From Bacteroides sp. (GTDB lineage: Bacteria; Bacteroidota; Bacteroidia; Bacteroidales; SM23-62), in contig DRHS01000156.1 in NCBI GenBank assembly GCA_011053095.1, positions 1-56,650 on the forward strand: DNA of 56,650 bases, in the 5' to 3' direction. Shown here in pieces: positions 27,209 to 37,271 of this stretch. Below the pieces are notes generated by a model, which was given only the letters and a program-made list of their open reading frames with translations, searched no databases and was not told where the DNA came from. A program made the translations under genes and the position numbers. Position 1 is the first letter of the stretch. Every line of letters begins with the position of its first letter.

Positions 27209-29125
27209 ATGATAAAAAATAAATGTCAATTGTTTTTAATACAGCTTCTAGTATATTTATTAGTGATAGGGTGTAATCAGGCTCCGGTACCCGGGGGAGA
27301 ATACCCCATCACACCCGTGCCCTTTACCAGTGTGCATATAATGGATGATTTCTGGGGACCGAGAATCAAGCGTAATCACGAGATTACCATACCCATTGCA
27401 TTTTATCAATCTGAAATCACCGGCAGGATAAAGAATTTTGAAGTTGCAGGTGGTTTGAAAAAGGGGAGCTTCAATTCTCTTTTTGCTTTCGATGATTCGG
27501 ATGTTTATAAGATTATCGAAGGAGCGAGCTATTCATTACAGACAATTCCTGATCCGGAATTAGAGGCTTATCTTGACAGCCTTATTTATAAAATCGGGAT
27601 GGCTCAGGAGGACGATGGTTATCTGTATACAAACAGGACAATTCTTGGGGATAATGCATCGGATATGGCAGGTCCCTATCGCTGGATCAATGTTGAAAAA
27701 GGAAGCCATGAACTGTATAATGTTGGCCATATGTATGAGGCAGCAGTTGCCTTCTATGAAGTGACCGGCAAACGTAGCTTACTTGAGGTTGCTATTAGAA
27801 ATGCCGACCTGATTCACCAGGAATTTGGCTTGCAGGCCAATACTTCTGCCCCAGGTCATCAGGAAATAGAAATTGGGCTTGTAAAACTTTATAGAACAAC
27901 CGGAGATGAGAAGTATCTAAACCTGGCTAAGTTTTTTCTGGATGTACGGGGACCCGGTGGACATAAGCAATTACAACAACATGCGAAGGTCATTGACCAG
28001 ACTGAAGCTGTTGGACATGCAGTACGGGCTACATACATGTTTTCGGCAATGGCTGATATTGCTGCCCTGGAGAAAGATTCTGTCTATGTTGAGGTGATAG
28101 ATAAAATATGGGAGGATATCGTTTATAAAAAGACCTATATAACCGGTGGAATCGGAACCCATGCCGGGAATGAAGGTTTCGACCAGCCTTACGTTCTTCC
28201 AAACATGGAAGCTTATGCTGAAACTTGCGCTTCCATTGGGAATATATTTTTGAATCACCGGCTGTATCTGTTGCATGGAGAGTCAAAATATTTTGATATG
28301 CTTGAAAGGACCCTCTACAACAGTATGCTTTCAGGTGTCTCCCTTTCAGGGGATATGTTTTTCTATCCCAATCCGCTGGCCTCATCCGGGCAGCACAAAC
28401 GGAGTGAGTGGTTCGGATGTGCATGTTGTCCCTCTAATATTTCAAGATTTATACCTGCCGTACCTGGATATATCTATGCGAAGACGGCTGATGAAATCTT
28501 TGTAAACCTCTTCATTGAGAATCAAGCCTCCCTGGAGCTCAAGGGTCAGCAAATACAGCTTAAACAAGCAACAAAATATCCCTGGGAAGGCAAGATTGAA
28601 ATCACTATTAATCCCAAGGAAAGCATGCGTTTCAGTTTAAATATCCGCCGTCCGGGTTGGGTGGAAAATGAGGCGATCCCAGGTGGATTGTACAGGTTTA
28701 CCGGGGAAAGCAAGGTTTCTATTAAACTCATGGTCAATGATGAACCTGTTGATGTCTCTGTGAAAGATGGGTATATGGTCATCAACAGAAAATGGAAAGC
28801 AGGCGACAGGGTTACGCTTGAGTTACCTATGGAAGTACGGAAAATTTCAGCAGATACCAGAATAGAAGCAAACCTGGATAAGGTCAGCATACAACGAGGC
28901 CCACTGGTATATTGTGCAGAGTGGCCGGATAACGAAAATGTCAGGATACATGAACTGGTACTGAATAAAGATGTTCCCACGAGTACTTTGTTTGATCCTG
29001 AGTTACTGGGAGGAACACAAATCATAAAGACCAGGGCAGGAGAATCAGACCTGACACTCATTCCTTATCACCTGTGGAATAACAGGGGACCCGGAGATAT
29101 GGCGGTTTGGTTATCGGTAAAATAG
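27209..29125 (+). CDS. GH127 family glycoside hydrolase (beta-L-arabinofuranosidase-like)
   Basis: PFTSVHIMDDFWGPRIKRNHEITIPIAFYQ; DDGYLYTNRTI; HELYNVGHMYEAAVAFYEVTGKRSLLEVAIRNADL; GQHKRSEWFGCACCPSNISRFIPAVPGYIYAK; RGPLVYCAEWPDN. Confidence 0.92.
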   Translation: MIKNKCQLFLIQLLVYLLVIGCNQAPVPGGEYPITPVPFTSVHIMDDFWGPRIKRNHEITIPIAFYQSEITGRIKNFEVAGGLKKGSFNSLFAFDDSDVYKIIEGASYSLQTIPDPELEAYLDSLIYKIGMAQEDDGYLYTNRTILGDNASDMAGPYRWINVEKGSHELYNVGHMYEAAVAFYEVTGKRSLLEVAIRNADLIHQEFGLQANTSAPGHQEIEIGLVKLYRTTGDEKYLNLAKFFLDVRGPGGHKQLQQHAKVIDQTEAVGHAVRATYMFSAMADIAALEKDSVYVEVIDKIWEDIVYKKTYITGGIGTHAGNEGFDQPYVLPNMEAYAETCASIGNIFLNHRLYLLHGESKYFDMLERTLYNSMLSGVSLSGDMFFYPNPLASSGQHKRSEWFGCACCPSNISRFIPAVPGYIYAKTADEIFVNLFIENQASLELKGQQIQLKQATKYPWEGKIEITINPKESMRFSLNIRRPGWVENEAIPGGLYRFTGESKVSIKLMVNDEPVDVSVKDGYMVINRKWKAGDRVTLELPMEVRKISADTRIEANLDKVSIQRGPLVYCAEWPDNENVRIHELVLNKDVPTSTLFDPELLGGTQIIKTRAGESDLTLIPYHLWNNRGPGDMAVWLSVK

Positions 29126-29151
29126 CCTCGAAATCAAAATATCATAGAGCA

Positions 29152-30312
29152 ATGAGTGAATACACAAGTTATGAAAGAGTAAAAGCCGCTCTGGAGCACC
29201 GTGAACCGGATAAAATTCCTTTCGATCTGGGAGGAACCATGGTTTCTGGTATAAATATTAATGCTTTACACGCCTTAAAGAAATACCTGGGACTTCCCGG
29301 TGAGGCTGAAATCAAAGACAGGGTAACCCAGATGGCATCAACGGGAGAGGACGTCATTGAACGGTTGGGCGTAGATATTAAAAATGTCTCTCCAAGATCT
29401 TCACCACAGGGAATGTTAAAGGAACTCGGAGTCCGGGAAGGATATATTAGAATTGAAGACGAATGGGGGATGCGTTGGAGGATGCCAGTTCAAAACGGAC
29501 ATTATTATGACCTGTATTACAGTCCCCTGAGAGATGCAACAAGTATTTCAGATATTGAGAAATTTTCCTGGCCTGATGCACTTGATACAGAAAGATACAG
29601 CGGCATGAGAAAAGAGGCGAATCAAATTGTTTTTGAAGAGCAGAAGGCATATGTTCTAGGCAGGATGAGTTCCGGGATGTGGGAGCATGCCATGTGGATG
29701 AGAGGTTATGAGCAATTCTTTATGGATATGATGATGAATCCCGGAATTGTGCAGGCAATTATGGAACAGATCCTCGCAATAAAAATGCAATATTGGGAAA
29801 GAGCACTGGAGGAAGTAGGTGAAAATGTGATGGTAGTCTCCTGTGCCGATGACCTGGGAATGCAGACAGGCTTACTGGTGGAACTTGACACCTATAAAAA
29901 GCAGATATGGCCATACCATAAAAGATTGTTCGATTTCATTAAGTCAAAAGCGAAATCAAAGGTTTATATATTTTTTCATAATGATGGAGCCATTATGGAA
30001 ACAATACCTCTCCTGATAGAAGCCGGCGTGGATATCCTTAACCCTTTCCAGGTAAACTGCACCGGGATGGATACAAAAAAATTCAAAAAAGAGTACGGCA
30101 ATCAACTTACCATATGGGGGGGCAGTTGTGACAACCAGACCATTATGCCATTTGGTACTCCACAGCAGGTGAGGGATGAAACCAAAAGAAGGATAGATGA
30201 CCTGGCAGCCGGGGGTGGATTTATTTTCGCACCCATTCACGTTATCCAGGCAGGTGTCCCACCGGAGAATATAATGGCCTGGTGGGAAACGCTGAATGAA
30301 TTCAATTATTAG
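29152..30312 (+). CDS. URO-D/MtaA-like protein (corrinoid methyltransferase-type superfamily)
   Basis: ORF listed from 29107, but MSEYTSYERVKAALEHREPDKIPFDLGG at 29152 is the typical start. CADDLGMQTGLLV, FFHNDGAIMETIPLLIEAGVDILNPFQVNCTGMD, GGGFIFAPIHVIQAGVPPENIMAWWETL. Confidence 0.88.
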   Translation: MSEYTSYERVKAALEHREPDKIPFDLGGTMVSGININALHALKKYLGLPGEAEIKDRVTQMASTGEDVIERLGVDIKNVSPRSSPQGMLKELGVREGYIRIEDEWGMRWRMPVQNGHYYDLYYSPLRDATSISDIEKFSWPDALDTERYSGMRKEANQIVFEEQKAYVLGRMSSGMWEHAMWMRGYEQFFMDMMMNPGIVQAIMEQILAIKMQYWERALEEVGENVMVVSCADDLGMQTGLLVELDTYKKQIWPYHKRLFDFIKSKAKSKVYIFFHNDGAIMETIPLLIEAGVDILNPFQVNCTGMDTKKFKKEYGNQLTIWGGSCDNQTIMPFGTPQQVRDETKRRIDDLAAGGGFIFAPIHVIQAGVPPENIMAWWETLNEFNY

Positions 30313-30485
30313 CTATCATCAAATCCTGTCGGTCCCTGCCTATCCCCGAAAAGTAAATATGGTATATAATTGGGTTAAATTAATATTTAAATGTGAGGCT
30401 GGGATTAGATACATTTATAAGCGATATAAATTACTAATACGATTTTTAGAATATTCTGTCATAATCAGGGATATCGATATTAGCT

Positions 30486-31508
30486 ATGAAGGATACAGGG
30501 TATGACTCAGAAAAAGAATTGATTAATTCAGATCCTCTCGATCAATCATTACATAACATCAAGGTCTTCTCTGCTGAGGATATTAAAAAAATGATTTCCA
30601 TGGAAGAGGCGATTGGTCTTATGGAGCAGGCTTTCGCAAGTTTTTCCTGTGGAAAAAGCCATGTACCTCAGCGCTATATCTCTGATTTCCCTGGTCTCCC
30701 GATGGATATTTTTTTTAAGCCTGTATATTGTGATGACCTGGGACGAATAGCAGCGAAAATCCTGACTCAGAAAAGAGAGAATTCCAATATGGAGAAGCCA
30801 ACAATTTTAGGAATTGTATTGCTTTTTGATTCCACTTCTGGGGAATTATTATCGTTGATTGACGGAACTTATTTAACTGCATTACGGACAGGAGCAGCGA
30901 GTGGCATTGCAACAAGGTTACTTGCAAGAAAAGATGCAGACACTGTGGCTGTATTTGGATGTGGAGCACAGGGACGTACACAACTGGAAGCAGTTTGTAA
31001 TGTCAGACCAATTAAACATGCGATGTTATTTGATACAAGTTCATCAGCATCAGCCAGGCTAATGGAAGAGATGAAGAAAAAACTGGATATATCGATCAGT
31101 ATTGAGGAAGACATGATGAGCCTTAAGCAGGCTGATATCATCTGCACTGCCACAAGTTCACAAACACCCTTATTTCAAATTGAGGATATCCGCCAGGGTG
31201 TTCATATCAATGCCATTGGATCATTCAAACCTCAAATGCAGGAAATTGATCCAATGATAATTAAATCAAGTAATCTTTTTGTGGATTCCAGAAAAGCAGT
31301 CTTAAATGAATCAGGGGATCTGATTAAACCAATCAAAGAGGGTGTGATAAGCGAAAACAATATCAGGGGAGAAATTGGTGAACTCGTAAACGATACAGTA
31401 CCCGGCAGGCAAGGTGCGAATGAAATCACCCTTTTTAAATCTGTGGGTATTGCCGTACAAGATCTTTTTGTAGCAAATGCAGTTTATAATAACTCTCTGA
31501 ATAATTAA
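30486..31508 (+). CDS. Ornithine cyclodeaminase/mu-crystallin family protein
   Basis: FSAEDIKKMISMEEAIGLMEQAF; LLSLIDGTYLTALRTGAASGIATRLLARKDADTVAVFGCGAQGRTQLEAV; DIICTATSSQTPLF; HINAIGSFKPQMQEIDP. Confidence 0.92.
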   Translation: MKDTGYDSEKELINSDPLDQSLHNIKVFSAEDIKKMISMEEAIGLMEQAFASFSCGKSHVPQRYISDFPGLPMDIFFKPVYCDDLGRIAAKILTQKRENSNMEKPTILGIVLLFDSTSGELLSLIDGTYLTALRTGAASGIATRLLARKDADTVAVFGCGAQGRTQLEAVCNVRPIKHAMLFDTSSSASARLMEEMKKKLDISISIEEDMMSLKQADIICTATSSQTPLFQIEDIRQGVHINAIGSFKPQMQEIDPMIIKSSNLFVDSRKAVLNESGDLIKPIKEGVISENNIRGEIGELVNDTVPGRQGANEITLFKSVGIAVQDLFVANAVYNNSLNN

Positions 31509-31524
31509 TAGTATCCCGATTTGT

Positions 31525-31555
31525 TATGCTAACAGTAGGATGATCTGTCAGCATA
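31525..31555 (+). terminator. Hairpin downstream of ornithine cyclodeaminase-like gene (possible terminator)
   Basis: TATGCTAACAG-TAGGATGAT-CTGTCAGCATA: 11-bp stem with one mismatch, 9-nt loop. No clear U-tract follows, so the terminator call is weak. Confidence 0.35.
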
Positions 31556-31730
31556 TTAATTAAAAAACCGCACTGTTTTTGGTCAAATTGTTCTCCGGGA
31601 TGATTATATTCATCAGGAAATGATGTTGTGGGACAAAATATGTTTCACCGCTATTGAAATCCTGTTTATTGAACCCGGTTCTATCCTGAGAATAAAGGAA
31701 ATTCTGCCGTATCATGATTAAAAAAGAAAG

Positions 31731-32871
31731 ATGAAAACAAATCTTGATCCGAGTACCGAGCAGCGTTTCAGCTCCCGATGGGGATTTATACTCAGTGCCC
31801 TGGGCATTGCAGTCGGAACAGGAAATATCTGACGCTTTCCGAGAATAGTAGCTCAAAATGGCAGCCAGGATGGTGCAGGAACCTTCATTGTGATATGGAT
31901 CGGTTTCCTGTTTTTATGGAGCATACCGCTAATCATCGGGGAGTATGCATTGGGAAGGAAGTACAGGAGAGGCGTTCATGGCACCTTCATATACGCAATT
32001 GGAAAGAAGTTTGCCTGGATGGGTGCTAATGTGGCTTTTGTAGCTACCGCCATTACATTTTTCTATTCCGCCCCCTTCCAACAACACTCGAGAGTTCTAT
32101 GATGATATGGGACAATTATCAATCAGGAGGATGGCCCCTGCTGTTTCATGCGCTGGCGATGGGATTTTGTGCACTGGTTATTTGGAAAGGGATCCGTTCA
32201 ATAGAGCGTGTAAATAAAATTCTGATACCATCATTACTTGTGATTGTTGTTCTTGCTGTTATCCGGGCACTTACCCTGGAGGGAGCTATGGAAGGGGTTT
32301 ATTCCTAACCTATGCAGCCTATATGAAGCATAAGTTCGGCGTGGTAAAAAATGCCTTTGCAACCGGTATTGGGAATAACCTGGTATCACTGATGGCTCAG
32401 CTAGAACTTCCAACAAGGATACTTATTGATGTTGGAATGAAGCGCTCAAAAGCCATTTTTGTAATAATCGGGATATCTTATCTGTTAGGAATACCTTCCG
32501 CCCGGAACCTGAATTTCCTCAGCAACCAGGATTTTGTATGGGGACTCGCGCTTATGCTTTCCGGTGCATTCGTGGCGTTCATGTTGATTAAACACGGTAT
32601 TCGGAATCTCAGGATCAATGAAATCTTGAAGGATAGAAGTGACTGGCAGTTAGGGAAATGGTGGGAGCATGTTGTCCGGTTTGTTATCCCATTGGCAGTA
32701 ATTATATTACTTGTTTGGTGGCTGGCTTTGGCGGGCAGAGTGGAAGAGTGGTATAATCCATTCAAAGCTTTTAGCTTAATGACCTGCCTGGTTCAATGGT
32801 CCCTCATCATTACGATATTGTTGTTATTAAATAAATATCTCCAATGGCAGACTCCTTCACATAAAATTTAA
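31731..32871 (+). pseudogene. Degraded sodium:neurotransmitter symporter (SNF) family transporter
   Basis: Frame from 31731: MKTNLDPSTEQRFSSRWGFILSALGIAVGTGNI*RFPRIVAQNG...GTFIVIWIGFLFLWSIPLIIGEYALGRKYRRG; TGA at 31830-31832 sits where the family has Trp (GNIWRFP). Homology then continues over fragments in three frames (31890..32102, 32099..32308, 32323..32871). Confidence 0.85.
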
Positions 32872-33216
32872 CCTGGCATAAAGTATTAAATGTATATGAT
32901 TTTTGCCGTATACTATTCTTAATCAACTCCAAAACATATTCGCTAAACAATACATAAAACACAGAAAATCAAATAGATATAAATTAGTTCTTTATAATTC
33001 CCTCCTGCGGATTCCTTGGCCAGATGTTAAGATAGTACACATTTGCGAGAATATATTGATTTACTTTCTGAAAATTTTGTATTAACTTACCTACGAATAA
33101 TTGCACCGGATACCTGATCGGGAATTCTATGGATCAGGCACCGGATATTTTTCAGCATCTTAGTTCTCAGTCACATGATCATATAGGATTCTTTAGTAAT
33201 TAAATATAAGGCAATC

Positions 33217-34137
33217 ATGGATGAAATATTGGAGTACGAAATACAGAACGATCATACCACTCATAAAAAGATCGACCCCGTCTATTTCAAGGTTCCACGC
33301 CTGGCAGAGGAAACCGTAAAGGCTGAGATGTGGGATCTTCAATATTTTTATGATCCAATTCACTATCACGAAGAATGCCAGATCACTTTTATCATTGAGA
33401 GCGAAGGAATGTTGTTTATCGGCGACAGGCTGACAAAATTCCACCGGGGTGAATTATTCGTTATTGGATCGAATACCCCGCATGTATTCAGACACGAAAA
33501 CGCCTATTACCAGGGCCAAACAACCCAGCATGCCAGGGCTATATCAATTTTTTTTAACTCGGAATCCATACTGAATATTATAAATGATCTACCTGAATCC
33601 TCTTCACTCCATAAACTTATGGAGAATGCAAAATATGGATTTAAGATTGAAACCCGCCAGGCAGCTAAATTAAAAGGTCATATAAAGAATGTTTTAAATA
33701 CCTCAGGCATGGAAAGGGTCATTGAACTGCTTACCCTGCTTAATAAGTTGTCGATTCAGAAAGATCTTGAGATTCTCATGACCAAAACCCCGATGATCCT
33801 TGAATATGAGGATGGTCAGAAGCTTGACAAGGTCTTTACCTACATTATGGAAAGCTATAGGGAGAAAATCACACTTGAAGAGGTAGCAGCGCTGATCAAT
33901 ATTACTCCAAGTGCCTTTTGCAGGTATTTTAAGCACCGGACACAAAAAACATTCTCTCGGTTCCTGATAGAAGTAAGGATCGGTAAGGCATGTAAAATGC
34001 TACTGGAAGGTGAGAATGTAGCAGAAGCTTGTTATTCAAGTGGCTATAATAATATTTCCAATTTTCATCGCCATTTTAAGCGAATAATGGCTTTGACACC
34101 CAATGAATATAAAAGGACAATCCAGAAGAGGGCCTGA
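33217..34137 (+). CDS. AraC-family transcriptional regulator with N-terminal cupin-like domain
   Basis: DPIHYHEECQITFIIESEGMLFIGDRLTKFHRGELFVIGSNTPHVF, then HTH ITLEEVAALINITPSAFCRYFKHRTQKTFSRFLIEVRIGKACKMLLEGENVAEACYSSGYNNISNFHRHFKRIMALTPNEYKR. Confidence 0.96.
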   Translation: MDEILEYEIQNDHTTHKKIDPVYFKVPRLAEETVKAEMWDLQYFYDPIHYHEECQITFIIESEGMLFIGDRLTKFHRGELFVIGSNTPHVFRHENAYYQGQTTQHARAISIFFNSESILNIINDLPESSSLHKLMENAKYGFKIETRQAAKLKGHIKNVLNTSGMERVIELLTLLNKLSIQKDLEILMTKTPMILEYEDGQKLDKVFTYIMESYREKITLEEVAALINITPSAFCRYFKHRTQKTFSRFLIEVRIGKACKMLLEGENVAEACYSSGYNNISNFHRHFKRIMALTPNEYKRTIQKRA

Positions 34138-34501
34138 TGTTCAGGTATTGGCTATTTTACATTGTTCTTAGCCAAGGTATCTCAGCGATTCTTTTAGATT
34201 TATGGATTCGGGTGTAACGGTTTATCACCAGGGCCCCCAACATATTATATGCAGGTACGGAAATAAGTGGCTGGATAAATTTTATGATGGACAAGACTTT
34301 AGGAAGCCTGAACCTGCAAGATAAAGATATCATCAGATTTCAAAATGGTTGACATTAGATTTATCCCGAGGAAACTAAGGTATCTGATAATTGCCGGTTG
34401 AAGGGTAGATACCCTATTTATTTTATTATGAAAATTCCTTAACTTACTGAAAAACTCACGAAGGCGCTTCCAGATCATCCCGAAACTTGTAACTAACTGT
34501 C

Positions 34502-34527
34502 CGATAATTAGATAAATTCTAATATCG
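34502..34527. promoter_or_regulatory. Imperfect inverted repeat upstream of sulfatase 34661
   Basis: CGATAATTAGA-TAAAT-TCTAATATCG: arms complementary except one extra A in the left arm; about 130 bp upstream of the start. Confidence 0.35.
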
Positions 34528-34660
34528 ATGAACCATTTTCCGTAACGAAATAAATATAACTTGCAGAATGAGCATCAATGAAGTGAACCAATCTAAAGCT
34601 ATGCTTAAATTCCTAAGAATTATAAAATCCAATAAGCACTCATAGATTCGTATACGGAAA

Positions 34661-36082
34661 ATGAAAAAAACAAAACTATTACTTATCGCATTGACAATTG
34701 TATATTCCCTGTGCTCCGCTAGTGGCATTGCCCGGGATAAGCCTAACATAGTATTCATTTTCATTGATGACCTTGGGTGGACGGACCCTGGATATATGGG
34801 GTCAACCTATTATGAAACACCCAATATTGACCTGCTGGCCGGGCATGGGATGATTTTTACCAATGCCTATGCCAATGCAGCAAATTGCGCACCTTCACGT
34901 GCTAGTTTTTTAACCGGGCAATATACACCCCGTCACGGGGTGTTCACAGTGGCGAGACCGGACAGGGGTGAGTCTGAGGATCGCAGGCTTATACCCATTG
35001 AAAATTCCAGGCAATTTTCACCTGATAAAATTACTATTGCCGAAGCCCTAAGACCTGCCGGATATGTTAGTGCCGCAATTGGCAAATGGCACGTTGCGGA
35101 TTCCCCTCAGCAACAAGGCTTTGATGTTGGCTTAAACAAATTTCAAATAGCCAATGGTTACGAAGCGGGGCATTTTAATATTGAAAAGGAATACCTGACA
35201 GACAGGCTTACCAATGAGGCTGTAGAATTTATCACCCAAAATAAAGACAATCCTTTCTTCCTGTATCTGGCGCATTATGCTGTTCATACTCCGATCGAAG
35301 CAAAGGAAAATCTTATTTCAAAGTACAATGCAAAAGATGCTGCAGGATGCCATGGCAATGCAACATATGCTGCAATGATTGAAAGTATTGATGAAAGCGT
35401 CAGGAAAATTAATGCAACCATTAAGGATCTGGGCTTAAGTGAAAATACCCTGCTGATTTTTTTCTCCGATAACGGAGGCCATGGCACGTATACCTGCCAG
35501 AAACCCCTTCGAGGAGGTAAAGGGATGTTTTACGAAGGAGGGATTCGGGTGCCGATGTTTGTTTACTGGCCGGGAGAAGTCAGAGGCGGCACAATTTGTG
35601 ACTTCCCGGTAATAGGTACAGATTTTTACCCAACATTTATAGAGCTGGCAGGAGCACAACAACCTGTGGATTATATATTGGACGGAAAAAGCATTGTTCG
35701 CCTTTTTAAGGGAAAAAAGTCAATAAAAAGGGATGCTGTTTTCTGGCATTTTCCTGCATATCTGAATTCATATGAAGGTTTGAAAGATGAATCCCGGGAT
35801 ACTGTTTTCAGAACCCGCCCGGTAAGTGTAATCCGAAAAGGAGATTGGAAGCTGTTAATGTTTCATGAAGAATGGGTTCTGGATGGGGGGAAAGAAAAAA
35901 TCAACTCAAACAATTCAGTTGAATTGTATAACCTGAAAAAAGATCCGGGGGAATCAGATAATCTTTCCAACGCTAATAATAAAAGACGGAATAAACTGTT
36001 GGAAGATCTTTTGGAATGGCAGAATGAAATCAATGCACCCATTCCCACGCAGGCAAATTCCGCCTACATTGAGAAATTGTAA
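34661..36082 (+). CDS. S1-family sulfatase
   Basis: PNIVFIFIDDLGWTDPGYMGSTYYETPNIDLLAGHGMIFTNAYANAANCAPSRASFLTGQYTPRHGV; GKWHV; FFSDNGGHGTYTCQKPLRGGKGMFYEGGIRVPMFVYWPG. Confidence 0.95.
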   Translation: MKKTKLLLIALTIVYSLCSASGIARDKPNIVFIFIDDLGWTDPGYMGSTYYETPNIDLLAGHGMIFTNAYANAANCAPSRASFLTGQYTPRHGVFTVARPDRGESEDRRLIPIENSRQFSPDKITIAEALRPAGYVSAAIGKWHVADSPQQQGFDVGLNKFQIANGYEAGHFNIEKEYLTDRLTNEAVEFITQNKDNPFFLYLAHYAVHTPIEAKENLISKYNAKDAAGCHGNATYAAMIESIDESVRKINATIKDLGLSENTLLIFFSDNGGHGTYTCQKPLRGGKGMFYEGGIRVPMFVYWPGEVRGGTICDFPVIGTDFYPTFIELAGAQQPVDYILDGKSIVRLFKGKKSIKRDAVFWHFPAYLNSYEGLKDESRDTVFRTRPVSVIRKGDWKLLMFHEEWVLDGGKEKINSNNSVELYNLKKDPGESDNLSNANNKRRNKLLEDLLEWQNEINAPIPTQANSAYIEKL

Positions 36083-36146
36083 AGAATGATTCGTTCCAAA
36101 ATCGGAATTACCAATACAGATGTCAATCTCTAAATAAGTGCAAGTA

Positions 36147-37271
36147 ATGAAGAAAATAGTAGTATTAGGAGCCGGATTGGTGGGCAGTGCCATGGCCATT
36201 GATCTGAGCAAAAATTTTGAAGTGACCAGTGTGGATATCAATCCCGACTCTTTCCGTAAACTGGATCCCTATAAAGAAATCAGGCAGGTCGTTGCGGATC
36301 TTTCAGATAAAAAAATCCTTAAGGAATTAATACAGGATTATGACCTTGTGGTGGGAGCCGTTCCCGGGTTTATGGGTTACCGGACTCTTGAAACCGTGAT
36401 TGAGGCAGGAAAGGATATTGTTGATATATCCTTTATGCCCGAAGATTTCCTGCAACTGGATGACCTGGCTAAAAAGAATAATGTTACGGCGGTAGTCGAT
36501 TGCGGAGTCGCACCCGGAATGAGTAATATTCTTCTGGGCTACTATAACAAGATTATGGATATCAGCAGTTATGAATGTTACGTTGGGGGATTGCCCTTTG
36601 TCAGGGAATGGCCGTATGAATACAAGGCTGTTTTTTCACCCATCGATGTGATTGAAGAGTATATACGGCCGGCAAGGTATATTCAAAACTCTGAGGTGAT
36701 AATTCGTGAAGCCCTTTCCGATGCCGAGCAAATGGAGTTCGGGGGGATCGGGACACTGGAAGCCTGGAACTCGGACGGTTTGCGCTCTCTTTTACATACC
36801 ATGAAAATCCCCAATATGATCGAAAAAACATTGCGCTACCCGGGATGCATTGAATACCTGAAGGTTCTTCGGGAGACGGGGTTCTTTTCATACGATGAAA
36901 TTGATGTGAAGGGTAAAAAGATCCGGCCAATTGACCTGACGGCTAAACTTCTTTTTCCGATATGGAAAATGAAAGAAGGAGAGGAGGATTACACGGTTAT
37001 GAGGATAATAATCAAAGGCCGGAAGGATGGCAAAGACCAGGCCTATATTTATGACCTTTTTGACCGGTACGACACGGGCGAGAATATTCTTTCGATGGCC
37101 AGGACCACGGGTTATACATGCACAGCAGTTGCCAGCATACTGCTTGAAGGACATATTGACAGGAAAGGTGTATTGCCGCCTGAACTGGTAGGGGAAATTG
37201 ATGGAAACATGGAGCGTGTTTCTAAATACCTGGCCGAAAGGGAGGTGGATTACAAGTTGACAATTCAATAA
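36147..37271 (+). CDS. Saccharopine dehydrogenase-like NAD(P)-binding oxidoreductase
   Basis: Likely start ATG 36147: MKKIVVLGAGLVGSAMAIDLSKNFEVTSVDIN; VDISFMPEDFLQLDDLAKKNNVTAVVDCGVAPGMSNILLGYY; DGLRSLLHTMKIPNMIEKTLRYPG. Confidence 0.85.
   Translation: MKKIVVLGAGLVGSAMAIDLSKNFEVTSVDINPDSFRKLDPYKEIRQVVADLSDKKILKELIQDYDLVVGAVPGFMGYRTLETVIEAGKDIVDISFMPEDFLQLDDLAKKNNVTAVVDCGVAPGMSNILLGYYNKIMDISSYECYVGGLPFVREWPYEYKAVFSPIDVIEEYIRPARYIQNSEVIIREALSDAEQMEFGGIGTLEAWNSDGLRSLLHTMKIPNMIEKTLRYPGCIEYLKVLRETGFFSYDEIDVKGKKIRPIDLTAKLLFPIWKMKEGEEDYTVMRIIIKGRKDGKDQAYIYDLFDRYDTGENILSMARTTGYTCTAVASILLEGHIDRKGVLPPELVGEIDGNMERVSKYLAEREVDYKLTIQ

Noticed and set aside
30296-30505. 69-aa ORF between URO-D-like and OCD-like genes
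   Set aside because: AT-rich, overlaps neighbouring gene ends, no recognisable features.
31830-31832. Possible selenocysteine or UGA recoding in the SNF-like gene
   Set aside because: The TGA replaces a conserved Trp, not Cys, and further frame disruptions follow downstream; simple pseudogenisation explains it better.
32903-33085. 60-aa ORF before the AraC gene
   Set aside because: AT-rich, no motif; likely chance ORF in the upstream region.
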